DNA of 64,000 nt. Source: Proteles cristata cristata. Taxonomy: Eukaryota > Chordata > Mammalia > Carnivora > Hyaenidae. Location: NCBI GenBank assembly GCA_017311185.1, contig JAESUZ010002404.1, positions 186,001 through 250,000 on the forward strand, written 5' to 3'. Below, piece by piece: positions 1-9,847 of the stretch (position 1 is the stretch's first letter; each line of letters opens with the position of its first letter). The notes under the pieces were generated by a model. The model saw only the letters and a list, made by a program, of their open reading frames with translations. It was not told the DNA's origin and did no database searches. The position numbers and the translations under genes are program-made.

Positions 1-199
1 AAGATCACTGGAAATGGTTAGCTGCATAGTTAAATAATATCCCTTTAAAAGAATAATTATAGAAATAATAGCAATGTAGTTTATGAAGATTATAGTATCT
101 TAAAGTAAAATATAGCAACAATAGTAACAAGGTCAAGAGGGAGTATGATGGTAATGGGAGTATGATGCAAAATTTTTATGCTATACGGGACATTTTATA

Positions 200-776
200 A
201 TAGATAGACTGATAATTTTAAGGTGCATATTATAAATCTTAAATTAGCCCAACTAAATGTAACCTAAAAGTAAAAGGACACATCCATTAAAAGTAAACTA
301 AAATGGGTTTAAAAAGAGACCACTTTAAAAATAAAGGAATAGATATATTTAAAGTAAACTGAAACAGGTTAAAAAACTAAAGTAGAAAGTGAGAAAAAAG
401 ATATATCCTGCTCACTTTAAGCAGACATAAGCTAGAATGGCTATATTAACATTAGACATAGTGGAGTTCTGACCAAAGCATATTACCAGAGAAACAGAAA
501 GTTATTTCATAACAGTAAAGAGTTAAGTGAATTAAAAGTATATAATAGTCCCAAATAAGAGTGCTAATAAGAAAGCTTCAAAATAAGTAAAGCAAAAACT
601 GACAGAACTGCAATGACAAAAACACACATTCACAATTATACTTGGGATTACAACATTCTTCTCTCAATAACTGATAGATAATGTTAAAAGAAAATCATTA
701 AGGATATAGAAGCCTTAAATAACACTATCAACTACCTTGGTATGGTTGACATTTATAGAATTTTCTATCCAACAAC
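200..776 (+). mobile_element. Old L1 LINE, ORF2 fragment (part 1)
   Basis: The 600-776 part reads like L1 ORF2 just after the endonuclease domain: '...AAGGATATAGAAGCCTTAAATAAC...' then a block matching the usual 'ATTGACATTTATAGAA'. The reading frame is destroyed by indels. The upstream 200-600 part is AT-rich and only loosely L1-like. The element resumes after a younger insertion at 1852. Confidence 0.75.
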
Positions 777-793
777 AGAATGCATATCGTTTT
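777..793. repeat. Left target-site duplication of the 794-1851 L1
   Basis: AGAATGCATATCGTTTT here matches AGAATGAACATTATTTT at 1852-1868 with a few differences. The two copies flank the minus-strand L1, and the interrupted old L1 text continues on either side. Confidence 0.65.
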
Positions 794-870
794 CTTTCTC
801 TCCCTCCTTCCCTCCTTTTCTTTTCTTTTCTTTTCTTTTCTTTTCTTTTCTTTTCTTTTCCTCTCTTTTT
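790..870. repeat. (TTTTC)n pyrimidine tract
   Basis: About ten near-perfect TTTTC units, preceded by a TTTCTCTCCCTCC run. It is the expanded poly(A)-derived tail of the minus-strand L1. Confidence 0.9.
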
Positions 871-1851
871 TAATTTAAATCAAGTTAGTTGACATAGTGT
901 TAATAATGATTTCAGGAATAGAATTTAGTGATTCATCACTTACTTACAACAACCAGTGCTCATCTCCAGAAGTGCCCTCCTTTATGCCCATTGCCCATTT
1001 AGCTCATCCCCCCACCCAACACTCTGCCAGCAAACCTCAGTTTATTCTCTGTCTTTTATGGTTTGCCACCTTCTCTGTTTTTATCTTATTTTTGCTTCCT
1101 TTCCCCTACATTCATCTATTTTGTTTCTTAAATTCCACATATGACTGAAGTCGTGATATTTGTCTTTCTCTGACTTATTTCACTTAGCATTAATACACTC
1201 TGGTTGAATCCACGTTGTTGCAAATGGCAAGATTTCATTCTTTGTGATCTCTGAGTAATATTCCATTGTACATACATACCTCATCTTCTTTAACCATTCA
1301 TCAGTTGATGGATATTTGGGCTCTTTCCATACTTTGGGTATTGTTAATAGTGCTGCTATAAATATAAACATTGGAGTGCATGTGCCCCTTCGAAGCACCA
1401 CTGCTGTATACTTTTGATAAATACCTAGTAGTGCAATTGGTGGGTCATAGGGTAGTTCTATTTTAACTTTTTGAGGAACCTCCATACTGTTTTCCAGAGT
1501 GGCTGCACCAGTGTGAGTTCTTGCCAATAGTGCAAAAGGGGTTCCTCTTTCTCCGCATATTCGTTAACATCAGTTGTTGCCTGTGCTGTTACTTTTAGCC
1601 ATTCTGATAGGTGTGAGGTGGTATCTCATTGTGGTTTTGATTTGTATTTCCCAGATGATGAGTGATGTTGAGCATCATTTCATGTGTCTGTTAGCCATGT
1701 GGATATCTTCTTTGGAAAAATGTCTATTCATGTCTTTTGCCCATTTTTTTACTGCATTATTGTGTTTCAGGTGTTGAGTTTGATAAGTTCTTTATAGATT
1801 GTGCATACTAACCCTTTATCTGGTATGTCATTTGCAAGTATCTTCTCTCAT
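794..1851 (-). mobile_element. 5'-truncated L1, minus strand, with ORF2 C-terminus
   Basis: Read on the minus strand, 1527-1180 encodes the end of L1 ORF2: ...CTPMFIFIAALLTIPKVWK... then ...YPSTDEW... and ...MRYVCTMEYYSEI.... This is followed by the L1 3' UTR and a (GAAAA)n tail, seen on + as the TTTTC tract near 816-860. Frames are broken upstream (1574-1777), so it cannot encode an active enzyme. The insertion lies inside the older + strand L1. Confidence 0.9.
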
Positions 1852-2065
1852 AGAATGAACATTATTTTCAAGTGCCATTAAGATTGACCATATTTTGGAC
1901 TGTAAGACAAGTTTCAAAGGATTCAAGTCCTACAATTTGTTGTTTGGCCAAATTGTCATTAGCCAAATTAAACTTGAAGTGATTAAAAGATACTGGAAAA
2001 ATCCCCAAATATTTGGAAATAAACATACTTCAGAAGATACCATGAGAGACACTAGAAAGTATTTT
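1852..2065 (+). mobile_element. Old L1 LINE, ORF2 fragment (part 2)
   Basis: Continues the same ORF2 text as 600-776: '...TTCAAGTGCCATTAAGATTGACCATATTTTGGACTGTAAGACAAG...' and '...AAAATCCCCAAATATTTGGAAA...'. This shows the intervening L1 was inserted into it. Confidence 0.85.
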
Positions 2066-2276
2066 TTTTTAAATATTTTTATTTATTTCTAGGAGAGAGA
2101 GAGACAGCGTGAGCAGGGGAGGGTCAGAGAGAGGGAGATACAGACTCTGAAATAGGCTCCAGGCTCTGAGCTGGCAGTCAGCACAGAGCCCGATGCGGGG
2201 CTTAAACCCATGAACCGCGAGATCATGACCTAAGCGAAAGTTGGACGCCCAACCGACTAAGCTACTCAGGCGCCCT
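2066..2276 (-). mobile_element. Felid SINE (SINEC_Fc-like), minus strand
   Basis: Full-length tRNA-derived SINE. The head is at 2276 (GGCGCCTGAGTAGCTTAG on minus) and the tail near 2066. It carries the TTCGCTTAGGTC / TGACTGCCAGCTC / CCTAGAAATAAATAAAAA variants. Flanked by a perfect 11-bp duplication, GAAAGTATTTT (2055-2065 and 2277-2287). Confidence 0.95.
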
Positions 2277-2387
2277 GAAAGTATTTTGATCTGAATGAAA
2301 AAGCAAACACAACATATCAAAATTTGTGGTATATACTTACTGCCTATTTACAAGGTAGTTATAGCACTTAATGCCTATTTAGAAATA
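2277..2387 (+). mobile_element. Old L1 LINE, ORF2 fragment (part 3)
   Basis: 'GATCTGAATGAAAAAGCAAACACAACATATC...' and '...TTATAGCACTTAATGCCTATTTAGAAA' match consecutive L1 ORF2 text, interrupted next by a + strand SINE. Confidence 0.85.
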
Positions 2388-2590
2388 GACTGTATGGCTC
2401 AGTCATTCGGGCATCAGACTCTCAATTCCAGCTCAGGTCATGATCTCAGGGTAGTGGGATTGAGCCCTGCATTGGGCTCTGTGCCGGACATGGAGCCTGT
2501 TTAAGATTCTCTCTCCCCCTCTCTCTCTGCTCCTCTCCTACTCACATGCATATGTGTCTGTACACTCTCTCTCAAAAGAAAAAAAAAAAG
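2388..2590 (+). mobile_element. Felid SINE, plus strand, 5' slightly truncated
   Basis: Starts at TGTATGGCTCAGTC, lacking the first bases of the head. It then has the CAGCTCAGGTCATGATC body, a CTCTCTCCC tract, and CTCTCTCAAAAGAAAAAAAAAAAG. It splits the old L1 between 2387 and 2591. Confidence 0.88.
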
Positions 2591-2892
2591 AAACAGAAGA
2601 AAGGTCTTAAATCAGTGACTTGAGTTTCTACCTTAAGAAACTAGAATAAGAAGAGCAGTTAAATCCAAAGAAAGCAGAAGTAAGGAAACAAATACTAGTG
2701 TGGAAATAAGTTAAAAAATGTTGAAAACCAAAGAAAAGAATAAATATACATAATGTTAGTTCTTTGATAAAGTGAATAAAATTGATGGATCCCTAGCCAG
2801 ACTGATAAGGAAAAGAAGACAAATTACCAATATCATTAATGAGAGATGTTATATCGATATACCGTATACAGGTATTAAAAGTATACTAATTG
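2591..2892 (+). mobile_element. Old L1 LINE, ORF2 fragment (part 4)
   Basis: Reads 'GAAGAAAGGTCTTAAATCAGTGACTTGAG...' and later '...AATAAAATTGATGGATCCCTAGCCAGACTGATAAGG...', the ORF2 stretch just before the reverse transcriptase domain. Colinear with parts 1-3. Confidence 0.88.
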
Positions 2893-3294
2893 ATTTTTTT
2901 TTTTTTTTAATTTAATTTAATTTAATTTTATTTTTTTTTTACAAATAGTTTATTGTCAAATTAGTTTCCACATAACACCCAGTGCTCATCCCCACAAGTG
3001 CCCTCCTCCATGCCCACCCCTCCTCCCCCACATCCACCAGTCCTCAGTTTTTGTCAGCATTCAAGAGTCTCTCATGGTTTGCCTCTCCCCCCCCCACCAT
3101 TTCCGCCCTTCTTCTCCCCCTTGGTCCTCTGTTAAGTTCCTCCTAATCCTCCTATACGTGCACACATATGATATTTGTCTTTCTCTGCCTGACTTATTTC
3201 GCTCAGCATAACACCCTCAAGGTCCATCCATGTGGCTACACATGGCCAGATTTCATTGTTTCTCATTGCCATGTAGTATTCCATGGTATAGATA
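2893..3294 (-). mobile_element. Young 5'-truncated L1, minus strand
   Basis: A poly(T) start, then ACAAATAGTTTATTGTCAAA..., the reverse complement of the felid L1 3' end. It runs to '...CATGTAGTATTCCATGGTATAGATA' in the last part of ORF2. About 400 bp, and it breaks the old + strand L1. Confidence 0.9.
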
Positions 3295-3576
3295 GTTTAA
3301 GTCTGTATATTTGAGAGCTTAGATGAAATGGTTTCATTTCTTAGAAGATACCACCAGAATTCACTCAAGGAGAAATCGATAACACTATTATTCTTGTATA
3401 GTAGAGAAACTGGATTTGCAGTTAAAAACCTTTCCCCAAATAAAATACCAAGCCTTGGTGGCTTTACTGGTGAGGTCTACTTAAATATTTAAGGAAGAAT
3501 AATACCAGTTCTACTCAAACTATATCAGAACGTTGAAGAGAAGTGATTACTTCCGTAATCAATGAGGCCAGAATAT
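3295..3576 (+). mobile_element. Old L1 LINE, ORF2 fragment (part 5)
   Basis: Resumes ORF2 ('...GCTTAGATGAAATGG...', '...GGTGGCTTTACTGGTGAGGTCTACTTAAA...', '...CAATGAGGCCAGAAT'), the start of the reverse transcriptase domain. Many indels and stops. Confidence 0.85.
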
Positions 3577-3751
3577 TTTATTTTTAGTTGAAGTATGGTT
3601 GACATATAATATCAAATTAATTTTAAGTATACAGCATGGAAATTCAACAATTATCATATACATTATGAAATGCTCACCATGGCAAATGTATTACAATTTT
3701 ATTGACTATATACCCTGTGCTATTCTTTTCATCCCTGTGACTTATTTATTT

Positions 3752-3978
3752 ATTTATTTATTTTTTAAATGTTTTATTTATTTCTATGAGACAGAGAGAG
3801 CGAGACAGCGTGAGCAGGGGAGAGTCAGAGAGAGAGGGAGTCACAGACTGAAACAGGCTCCAGGCTCTGAGCTGGCTGTCAGCACAGAGCCCGACGCGGG
3901 GCTCGAACCCACGAACCGTGAGATCATGACCTAAGCGAAAGTCGGACGCTTAACCGACTAAGCCACCCAGGCGCCCCA
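3752..3978 (-). mobile_element. Felid SINE, minus strand, perfect TSD
   Basis: Full-length copy with CGACTTTCGCTTAGGTC-type variants on minus. It is flanked by a perfect 16-bp duplication TGTGACTTATTTATTT at 3736-3751 and 3979-3994. The good duplication and conserved CpGs (GACGCGGGGCTCGAACC) argue for a recent insertion. Confidence 0.96.
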
Positions 3979-4707
3979 TGTGACTTATTTATTTTATAAT
4001 TGGAATTCTGTAACTCTTAATTCTTTATCCATTTTGCCCATTGTCTTCTTCCCCTTCCCTTTGGCATCCAGTTCTCTATATTTATGAGTCCGTTTCTCTG
4101 TCTTTTTTGTTGTTGTTTATTTTTGAGAATCCACATATAAGTATAATTATATGGTATTGTCTTCTTCTGTTTATTTCATTTAGCATAATACTGTCTAGGT
4201 TCATCCATATTGTCACGAATGGTGAGATTTCATTCTTGTTTTTTTATGGTTGGGTAATATTCCATTGTGTATATAGACCACATCGTCTTTATCTATTTAT
4301 CTTTATCCCTTTATCAGTGGACATGATAGTTGCTCCCATATCATGGCTATTGTAAATAACTTTGCAATAGACATAGAGGTGATATATCTTTTCACATTAG
4401 TATTTTCATTTTCTTCATGGAAATACCCAGAAGTGGAATTGCTGGATAGTATGTGTTTTTTGAGGAACCTCCATACTATTTTTCAGGATGGCTGCACTAA
4501 TTTACATTCCTTCTAACTGTGTACAGAATTTCCTTTTCTCCACATCTTTGCCAACACTTGCTATTTCTTGTCTTTTTAATATGAACCATTTTGACTAGTA
4601 TGAGGTGAGATCTCATTGTGGTTTTGATTTGGATTTCTCTAATGCTTAGTGATGTTGGCCATCTGTACCTGTTCTTTGGAGAAGACAGTCTTCTGCACAT
4701 TTTTTTA

Positions 4708-4942
4708 AGGTTTTTTTTTTTTTAATGTTCACTTATTTATTTTGAGAGAGAAGAGAGAGCATGCATGCGCGTGTGAGCGAGTGGGGGAGGGGCAGAGGGA
4801 GAGGGAGACACAGAATCCCAAGCAGGCCCCGCAGCTCTCAGCACAGAGTCTGATGTTGGGCTTGAACTCATGAACCATGAGATCATGACCTGAGCTGAAA
4901 CCAGGAATTGGATGGTTAACTGGCTGAGCCACCCAGGTATCC
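4708..4942 (-). mobile_element. Felid SINE, older copy, minus strand
   Basis: Head at 4942 (GGGATACCTGGGTGGCTCAG on minus), tail at 4708. Flanked by CTGCACATTTTT at 4693 and 4943, which join the L1 sequence on both sides. Confidence 0.92.
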
Positions 4943-5300
4943 CTGCACATTTTTAAGTGAGATTATTATTGTTGTTGTTGTTATTTGGTGTGGAGTCATA
5001 GGAGTTCTTTATGAATGTTGGATGTTAACCCCTTATTGAATATGTCATTTACAAATATCTTCTGCTCTGTAGTCTGCCTTTTTGTTTTGCTGATAGTTTC
5101 CTTCACTGTGCAAAAGCTTTTTAGTTTAATGTAATCTCAATTGTTTATTTTGCTTTTGCCCCTTGCCTGAGGTGGTAGCCAGAAAAATAATTGCTAAGGT
5201 TGATATCCAAGAGATTATTACCTGTGTTTTTTTTTTTAAAGATTTTATGGCTTCAGGTCTTACATTTAGTTCTTTAATCCGTTTTGAGTTTATATATATA

Positions 5301-5635
5301 TATAATATTACTGAATCATAAAAGAGAGGAAAATTCTGTCATTTGGAATAACTGGGTCAGATATTGAGGGTGTTTTTTTAAGTGAAATAAGTGAAATGAA
5401 GAAAGATGAATACCATATGATTTCAGTTATATGTGGAATCTAACAAAGTAGATTATATAGAAACAGAGTAGAATGGTGTTTGGCATGAGCTGGGATGGGG
5501 ATAGAGGGAATGGAGAGATGCTGGTCAGTGAGTACAAATTTCCAGTTATAAGAGTAGTAAGTTCTAGGGATTTAATGTATATCATAATGATTAAATTATA
5601 TTTCTATTATATCTCAGAAAAGTTGGATTAAAAAA
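5301..5635 (+). mobile_element. Old L1 3' end, plus strand
   Basis: Contains '...AAGTGAAATAAGTGAAATGAAG...ATGATTTCAGTTATATGTGGAATC...' and '...TTCCAGTTATAAGAGTAGTAAGTTCTAGGG...'. These match the mammalian L1M 3' end, and the copy runs into an A-rich tail. It may be the 3' end of the element seen at 200-3576 after loss of half of ORF2. Confidence 0.8.
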
Positions 5636-6195
5636 TAAGTATATAAGCATATTATGTTGATTTATAATAAAGTGATAACCCAGTTGAATAACTAAAATCA
5701 TAAATAGATAAAAGTAAATTTTGAGTTGCTAGTTGAATGGAACTAGAAGTGTTCATTTTTATGTTGTCCTTCTGACTTTGTCTGTTTTTCTCTTTTTCTT
5801 TATTTCATTATTATATTTACCCACATGTGTTTATGGGTTGGGAGTTCTCATCATCAAGGCCACTGCTATTAGGATGTATAATATAGCCAAAACTAGTATA
5901 ATGCAAAATACTCACTAATCCTTAAACCACTATTTCAGGTTAACATGTCATTGTCCTTGGGAGTCTCTAAATAATGTCCTGTGTTGCAGACATTTGGCAG
6001 TTTGATGCAAATTAAATGCAAATCAGTGGAAAATGTAACTGCAGGTCTTTTAAAAGATGTAACATTTCATTAAGCCCCTGAAAGTTAATATTTATGAAAT
6101 TATTGAATCATGAGAAATGTGGACCTGTCAGTTAACAGCTGAAGAAAGCCTATAAAAATATTAAATTTATTAATAATTAATAAACAATTATTATT
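5636..6195. other. No recognised gene or repeat
   Basis: AT-rich, apparently single-copy sequence. No open frame with plausible splice sites and no repeat family recognised. Confidence 0.5.
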
Positions 6196-6426
6196 TATTA
6201 ATTTATTTATAAAGTTTATTTATTTTGAGAGAGAGGGAGAAAACATGTGGGAGAGGGGCAGAGAGAGAGAGAGAGAGAAAGGGGGGGGCGGAAAGAGAAT
6301 TCCAAGCAGGTTCTGCACTGTCAGAGCAGAGCCTAATGCAGAGCTTGAATCCACAAACTGTGAGATCAGGCCCTGAGCTGAAATCAAGAGTCAGACGCTT
6401 AACTGACTGAGCCACCCAGGTGCCCT
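6196..6426 (-). mobile_element. Felid SINE, minus strand
   Basis: The minus strand reads GGGCACCTGGGTGGCTCAGTCAG..., a CT-rich body, and a tail AATAAATAAACTTTAT. It has an expanded purine tract (GAGAGAGAGAAAGGGGGGGG) at 6260-6290. Confidence 0.93.
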
Positions 6427-6723
6427 TGAAACTTATTTTTTAAATTATGGCCCCAGTTAGACTATTTCCTCACTATTTAAGTTGAAATGTTTGTCCTTAT
6501 TTCAAATTGACCAAAATTCTCTTTGTGAGATTTCAGTTTTAATTATTCTTATAGATATTGTGGGCCTTCCAAAGTGCTTTTTAGAATTTTTAGATTAAAT
6601 TAAGGGAAGAGAATTAGATTATGGCTTAGGAGCCCAAAGATAGAAAATGAAATCATCATTCTGCCAGCCAGTATAGTAGACTTGGTCCACAGGGGTGAGT
6701 TTGCTTTTTGAATAGTTTCTTCC
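6427..6723. other. No recognised gene or repeat
   Basis: Single-copy-looking AT-rich sequence between two SINEs. Nothing identified. Confidence 0.45.
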
Positions 6724-6908
6724 CGGAAACCTGGCTGCCTCAGTTGTTAGAGCATGTGACTCTTGATTTTGGGGTCCTAAATTCAAGCCTCACGTTGGGG
6801 AAGAGTTAAGATGGATGAGGGCTAGGGAGACCCTAGGCTTGCCCCCTCCCTGGAACACAGCTAGATAAATATGAAGTCCCTTGCTAGGCACGGAGCCTAC
6901 TTAAAAAC
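6724..6908 (+). mobile_element. Chimeric SINE with an embedded L1 5'-end piece
   Basis: 6724-6798 is a diverged SINE head (CTGGCTGCCTCAGTTGTTAGAGCATGTGACTC...). About 6799-6872 (AGAGTTAAGATGGATGAGGG ... CCCTGGAACACAGCTAGATAA) resembles the 5' end of carnivore L1, not SINE. SINE-like text (GGCACGGAGCCTACTTAAAAAC) then resumes. The L1 identity comes from recognising AAGATGG... and GGAACACAGCTAGATAA. Confidence 0.6.
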
Positions 6909-7177
6909 ATCAATTTGAATGATTTTTTCCAAGTATCAATGAGTTGTAGTTTATACTCACAAGAATGAATCCTATGGGAGTTTTATGATGTGTGAATCAT
7001 GGACTACAGTGTAATACTTCGGCTGTTTTTATGTGCTGCATACTACTGTAAATAAGAAGGGGAAAAGAAACAATACTGAGACTGATTGTGAGGTAAGGGA
7101 CATATCTGTGCAAGGCCTAGAAGTAATTGTACAGATCAGTTAAACAAGGATGCAGTACTTGTGGTGGCATATTACAT
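6909..7177. other. No recognised gene or repeat
   Basis: Apparently single-copy sequence. Nothing identified. Confidence 0.45.
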
Positions 7178-7285
7178 TTAAAAAGTTATTTTTTTTTTTA
7201 ATGTTTTAATTTTGAGAGAGAGAGAGAGGCAGAGGGTGCGAAACAGCAAAGGAGGGGGGGCAGAGCGAGAGAGGGAGACATAGAA
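7178..7285 (-). mobile_element. Partial SINE tail, first unit of a duplication
   Basis: Only the 3' (CT-rich plus tail) half of a SINE. It begins with TTAAAAAGTTATT and ends GGGAGACATAGAA, and both ends are repeated at 7286-7375. Confidence 0.8.
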
Positions 7286-7500
7286 TTAAAAAGTTATTTT
7301 AATGTTTAATTTTGAGAGAGAGAGAGAGACAGAGTGCGAGCAAAGGAGGGGCAGAGAGAGAGGGAGACATAGAATCTGAAGCAGGCTCCAGGCTCTGAGC
7401 TGTCAGCACAGAGCCCGATGTGGGGCTCAAACCCCCAAACTACGAGATCATGACCTGAGTCGAAGTTGGAAGCTCAACCAACTGAGCCACCCAGGCGCCT
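7286..7500 (-). mobile_element. Felid SINE, minus strand, full length
   Basis: Head at 7500 (AGGCGCCTGGGTGGCTCAGTTGG on minus), B-box-like region near 7430, tail at 7286. Its distal part duplicates the preceding unit. Confidence 0.93.
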
Positions 7501-7548
7501 CAATTTGTAACAGAGACTTTGGCAAACTACTTAGTCCTGCACATAGCT

Positions 7549-7565
7549 AGAAAAGCAGAAGTCTA
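7549..7565. repeat. Left TSD of the 5'-inverted L1
   Basis: AGAAAAGCAGAAGTCTA, identical over 17 bp to 8041-8057. Confidence 0.92.
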
Positions 7566-8040
7566 ATCCTCCTATACGTGCACACATATGATATTTGTCT
7601 TTCTCTGCCTGACTTATTTCGCTCAGCATAACACCCTCAAGGTCCATCTATGTTGCTACACATGGCCAGATTTCATTGTTTCTCATTGCCATGTAGTATT
7701 CCATGGTATAGATAAACCACATCTTCTTGATCCGTTCGTCCATTGATGGACACTTAGGCTCTTTCCATGTTTTAGCTATTGTTGAGAGTGCTGCTGTGAA
7801 CATTAGGAGGAACTTAACTGAGGAACAAGGGGGAGAAGAAGGGGGAAATGGTGGGGGAAAGGGAGAGGCAAACCATGAGAGACTCTTGAATGCTGACAAA
7901 AACTGAGGACTGATGGATGTGGGGGAGAGAGGAGGGATGGGCATGGAGGAGGGCACTTGTGGGGATGAGCACTGGGTGTTATGTGGGAACCAATTTGACA
8001 ATAAACTATTTGTAAAAAAAAAAAAAAGAAAAGAAAGAAA
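7566..8040 (+). mobile_element. Young L1 insertion with 5' inversion
   Basis: 7566-7803 is the reverse complement of late L1 ORF2 (TAATCCTCCTATACGTGCAC... to ...GTGCTGCTGTGAACAT). 7804-8040 is the forward L1 3' end (TAGGAGGAACTTAAC... to ...ACAATAAACTATTTGTAAAAAA). The two pieces are adjacent in a normal L1, as the uninterrupted order near 3120-3160 (minus) shows. A perfect 17-bp TSD encloses both, so this is one insertion event. Confidence 0.95.
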
Positions 8041-8057
8041 AGAAAAGCAGAAGTCTA
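8041..8057. repeat. Right TSD of the 5'-inverted L1
   Basis: Second copy of AGAAAAGCAGAAGTCTA, directly after the A-rich tail. Confidence 0.92.
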
Positions 8058-8404
8058 GAGTAGAGCACAGACTGTATTCCAGTAAATTCATGCATAGTCA
8101 CATTTATTTGTTTTCTTTGAACCCAAACAAAAGCAGCATATACAGGGAATTTTGAAGAAATGTGGAATATTGAGCTCTGTAACAGAAGCTCTGGTAATTA
8201 ATTTGTTTAAAAATGGGACTGATTTAGCACTTAATGGAGAATGTTTTAAAAATGTATTAAAGAAATTCATTTAATTTTAAGAAATTTCATAAGCCAGACC
8301 TTTAAGAAGTGTCCATTATTTTGTTTAAAAAACACTGTAATGATCAAAGCCTGTAACATTTTACTAATACCTTCTTTTGAAAAAAAATTTAAACAAATGC
8401 ATGT
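8058..8404. other. No recognised gene or repeat
   Basis: AT-rich, apparently single-copy sequence without supported coding potential. Confidence 0.45.
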
Positions 8405-8811
8405 GTGTATTTATTTATTTTTATTGAAGTGTAATTGATATGCCATGTTACCTTAGCTTCAGGTGTACCAACATAGTGAGTGGTTCTGTAGATCTATATA
8501 GGTTGTACTATGCTCACCACAAGTGTAGCTACTGTCACCATATAATGTTACTACAATACCATTGACTGTATTTCCATGCTGTGCCTTTAATCCTCATGAC
8601 TTATTCTTTTCATTACTTGGAAGCCTGTATCTTCCACTCCACTTCACCCATTTTCCCATCCCCCCTTCCTTCTGGTAACCATCAGTTTGTTCTCTGTATA
8701 TATGGGTTTGGTTCTGCTTTTTGTTTGTTTGTTTTCTTATTGATTTTTTTTTTGTTTTTGTTTCATTTATTTGTAAAATCATATGGTATTTGTCTTTCTC
8801 TGACATCTATA
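8405..8811 (-). mobile_element. Old L1 3' end, minus strand
   Basis: 'TTTTATTGAAGTGTAATTGA...' then '...GGTTGTACTATGCTCACCAC...', '...GTAACCATCAGTTTGTTCTC...' and '...TATGGTATTTGTCTTTCTCTGAC' are the reverse complement of an L1M 3' UTR. The short open frames here are by-products. Confidence 0.85.
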
Positions 8812-9616
8812 CCTTCTTAATAATGCTAGATCATGTTAGTTTATAGATTTTTTTCTCTACATTAAAAGTGATTTTAGTGACTTTCTTCTTTAAAGATTTC
8901 TGTCTCCATATTTCAAGTGGGACATTTTTTAAGGTAAAGTGATTTTTATTTATCTTGAGAATTGTGGTTTATCTCTACCCTACCTCATGCCAGTCCCTCT
9001 TTATTTCAGTAAACACTTTTATAGGCATCTTCACTTTTATACTTATGCAACTGAACCCTATTTACATTGAGTTTACTGCCTTTGAGGTCTATAAATTGTG
9101 TAATTTAATGGTTTAGCTGACATTGGGTTTTCTATTAATTTTTTTACATATAGATAATATTAGGTAGATAGTTACATTTAGAAATATTTATTATTGAATA
9201 GAATACTCATCAGTTTTTTTAGGAGTAATTTTGCTTTCCAAAACAAAAGTGAGTTTTAGTTTATAATTTTGATTTCCAAAACAAAAGGGAGTTTTCCTTA
9301 CATAGAAATTTTAGTTTAATGTCACAAAAAAGAAAAAGAGTAAAGCCTGTAATATTTAAATTTATTATTGGGCTGGTCATTTTGGAATCACAGTCTAAGA
9401 AGATCTTCAGGAAATCCTGGCATAGTCTTAGAAACTTATTACACATTCAATCAATTTATATAGAATTTAGTTTATTTAACACATCAGCAAAATAACTATC
9501 AATCCTTGTTTACTTTTCATTTATCTTAGAATACAGATTAAAGATAATTTTAGTTGCTTTAGCAAATCTGAAGATTAAAAATAGGTTTATAAAATCACTT
9601 TTCAATTTTCACTCTT
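8812..9616. other. No recognised gene or repeat
   Basis: AT-rich single-copy-looking DNA. It contains a short imperfect duplication (TTCCAAAACAAAAGTGAGTTTTAG / TTCCAAAACAAAAGGGAGTTTTCC, near 9236 and 9271). Confidence 0.45.
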
Positions 9617-9831
9617 AAAAAAATTTTTTTTAAGTGTTTATTTCATTTTTGAGAGAGACAGAGTGTGAATAGGGAAGTGTCAGAGAGAGAGGGAGACACA
9701 GAATCTGAAGCAGGCTCCAGGCTCTGAGCTGTCAGCACAGAGCCTGACGTGGGACTTGAACTCAACAAACCGCAAGATCCTGACCTTAGCTGCAGTCGGA
9801 TGCTTAACTGACTGAGCCACCCAGATGCCCC
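9617..9831 (-). mobile_element. Felid SINE, minus strand
   Basis: Head at 9831 (GGGGCATCTGGGTGGCTCAG on minus). Flanked by a near-perfect 16-bp duplication TTCAATTTTCACTCTT / TTCAATTCTTACTCTT (9601-9616, 9832-9847). Confidence 0.94.
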
Positions 9832-9847
9832 TTCAATTCTTACTCTT

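Larger units (their letters stand above)
3577..5300 (-). mobile_element. Old L1 (L1M-like), minus strand, broken by two SINEs
   Basis: The 3' end starts near 3577 (TTTATTTTTAGTTGAAGTATGG...), followed by the reverse complement of the ORF2 C-terminal region: '...CAGAAGTGGAATTGCTGGATAG...', '...TTTTGCTGATAGTTTCC...', '...TTTAGTTCTTTAATCCGTTTTGAGTT'. Two SINEs (3752-3978, 4708-4942) lie inside, each with a target-site duplication. Confidence 0.85.

Noticed and set aside
897..1148. 83-codon + frame, Phe/Leu/Ser-rich
   Set aside because: It is antisense to an L1 3' UTR; equivalent frames recur in other minus-strand L1 copies (for example 24902-25110).
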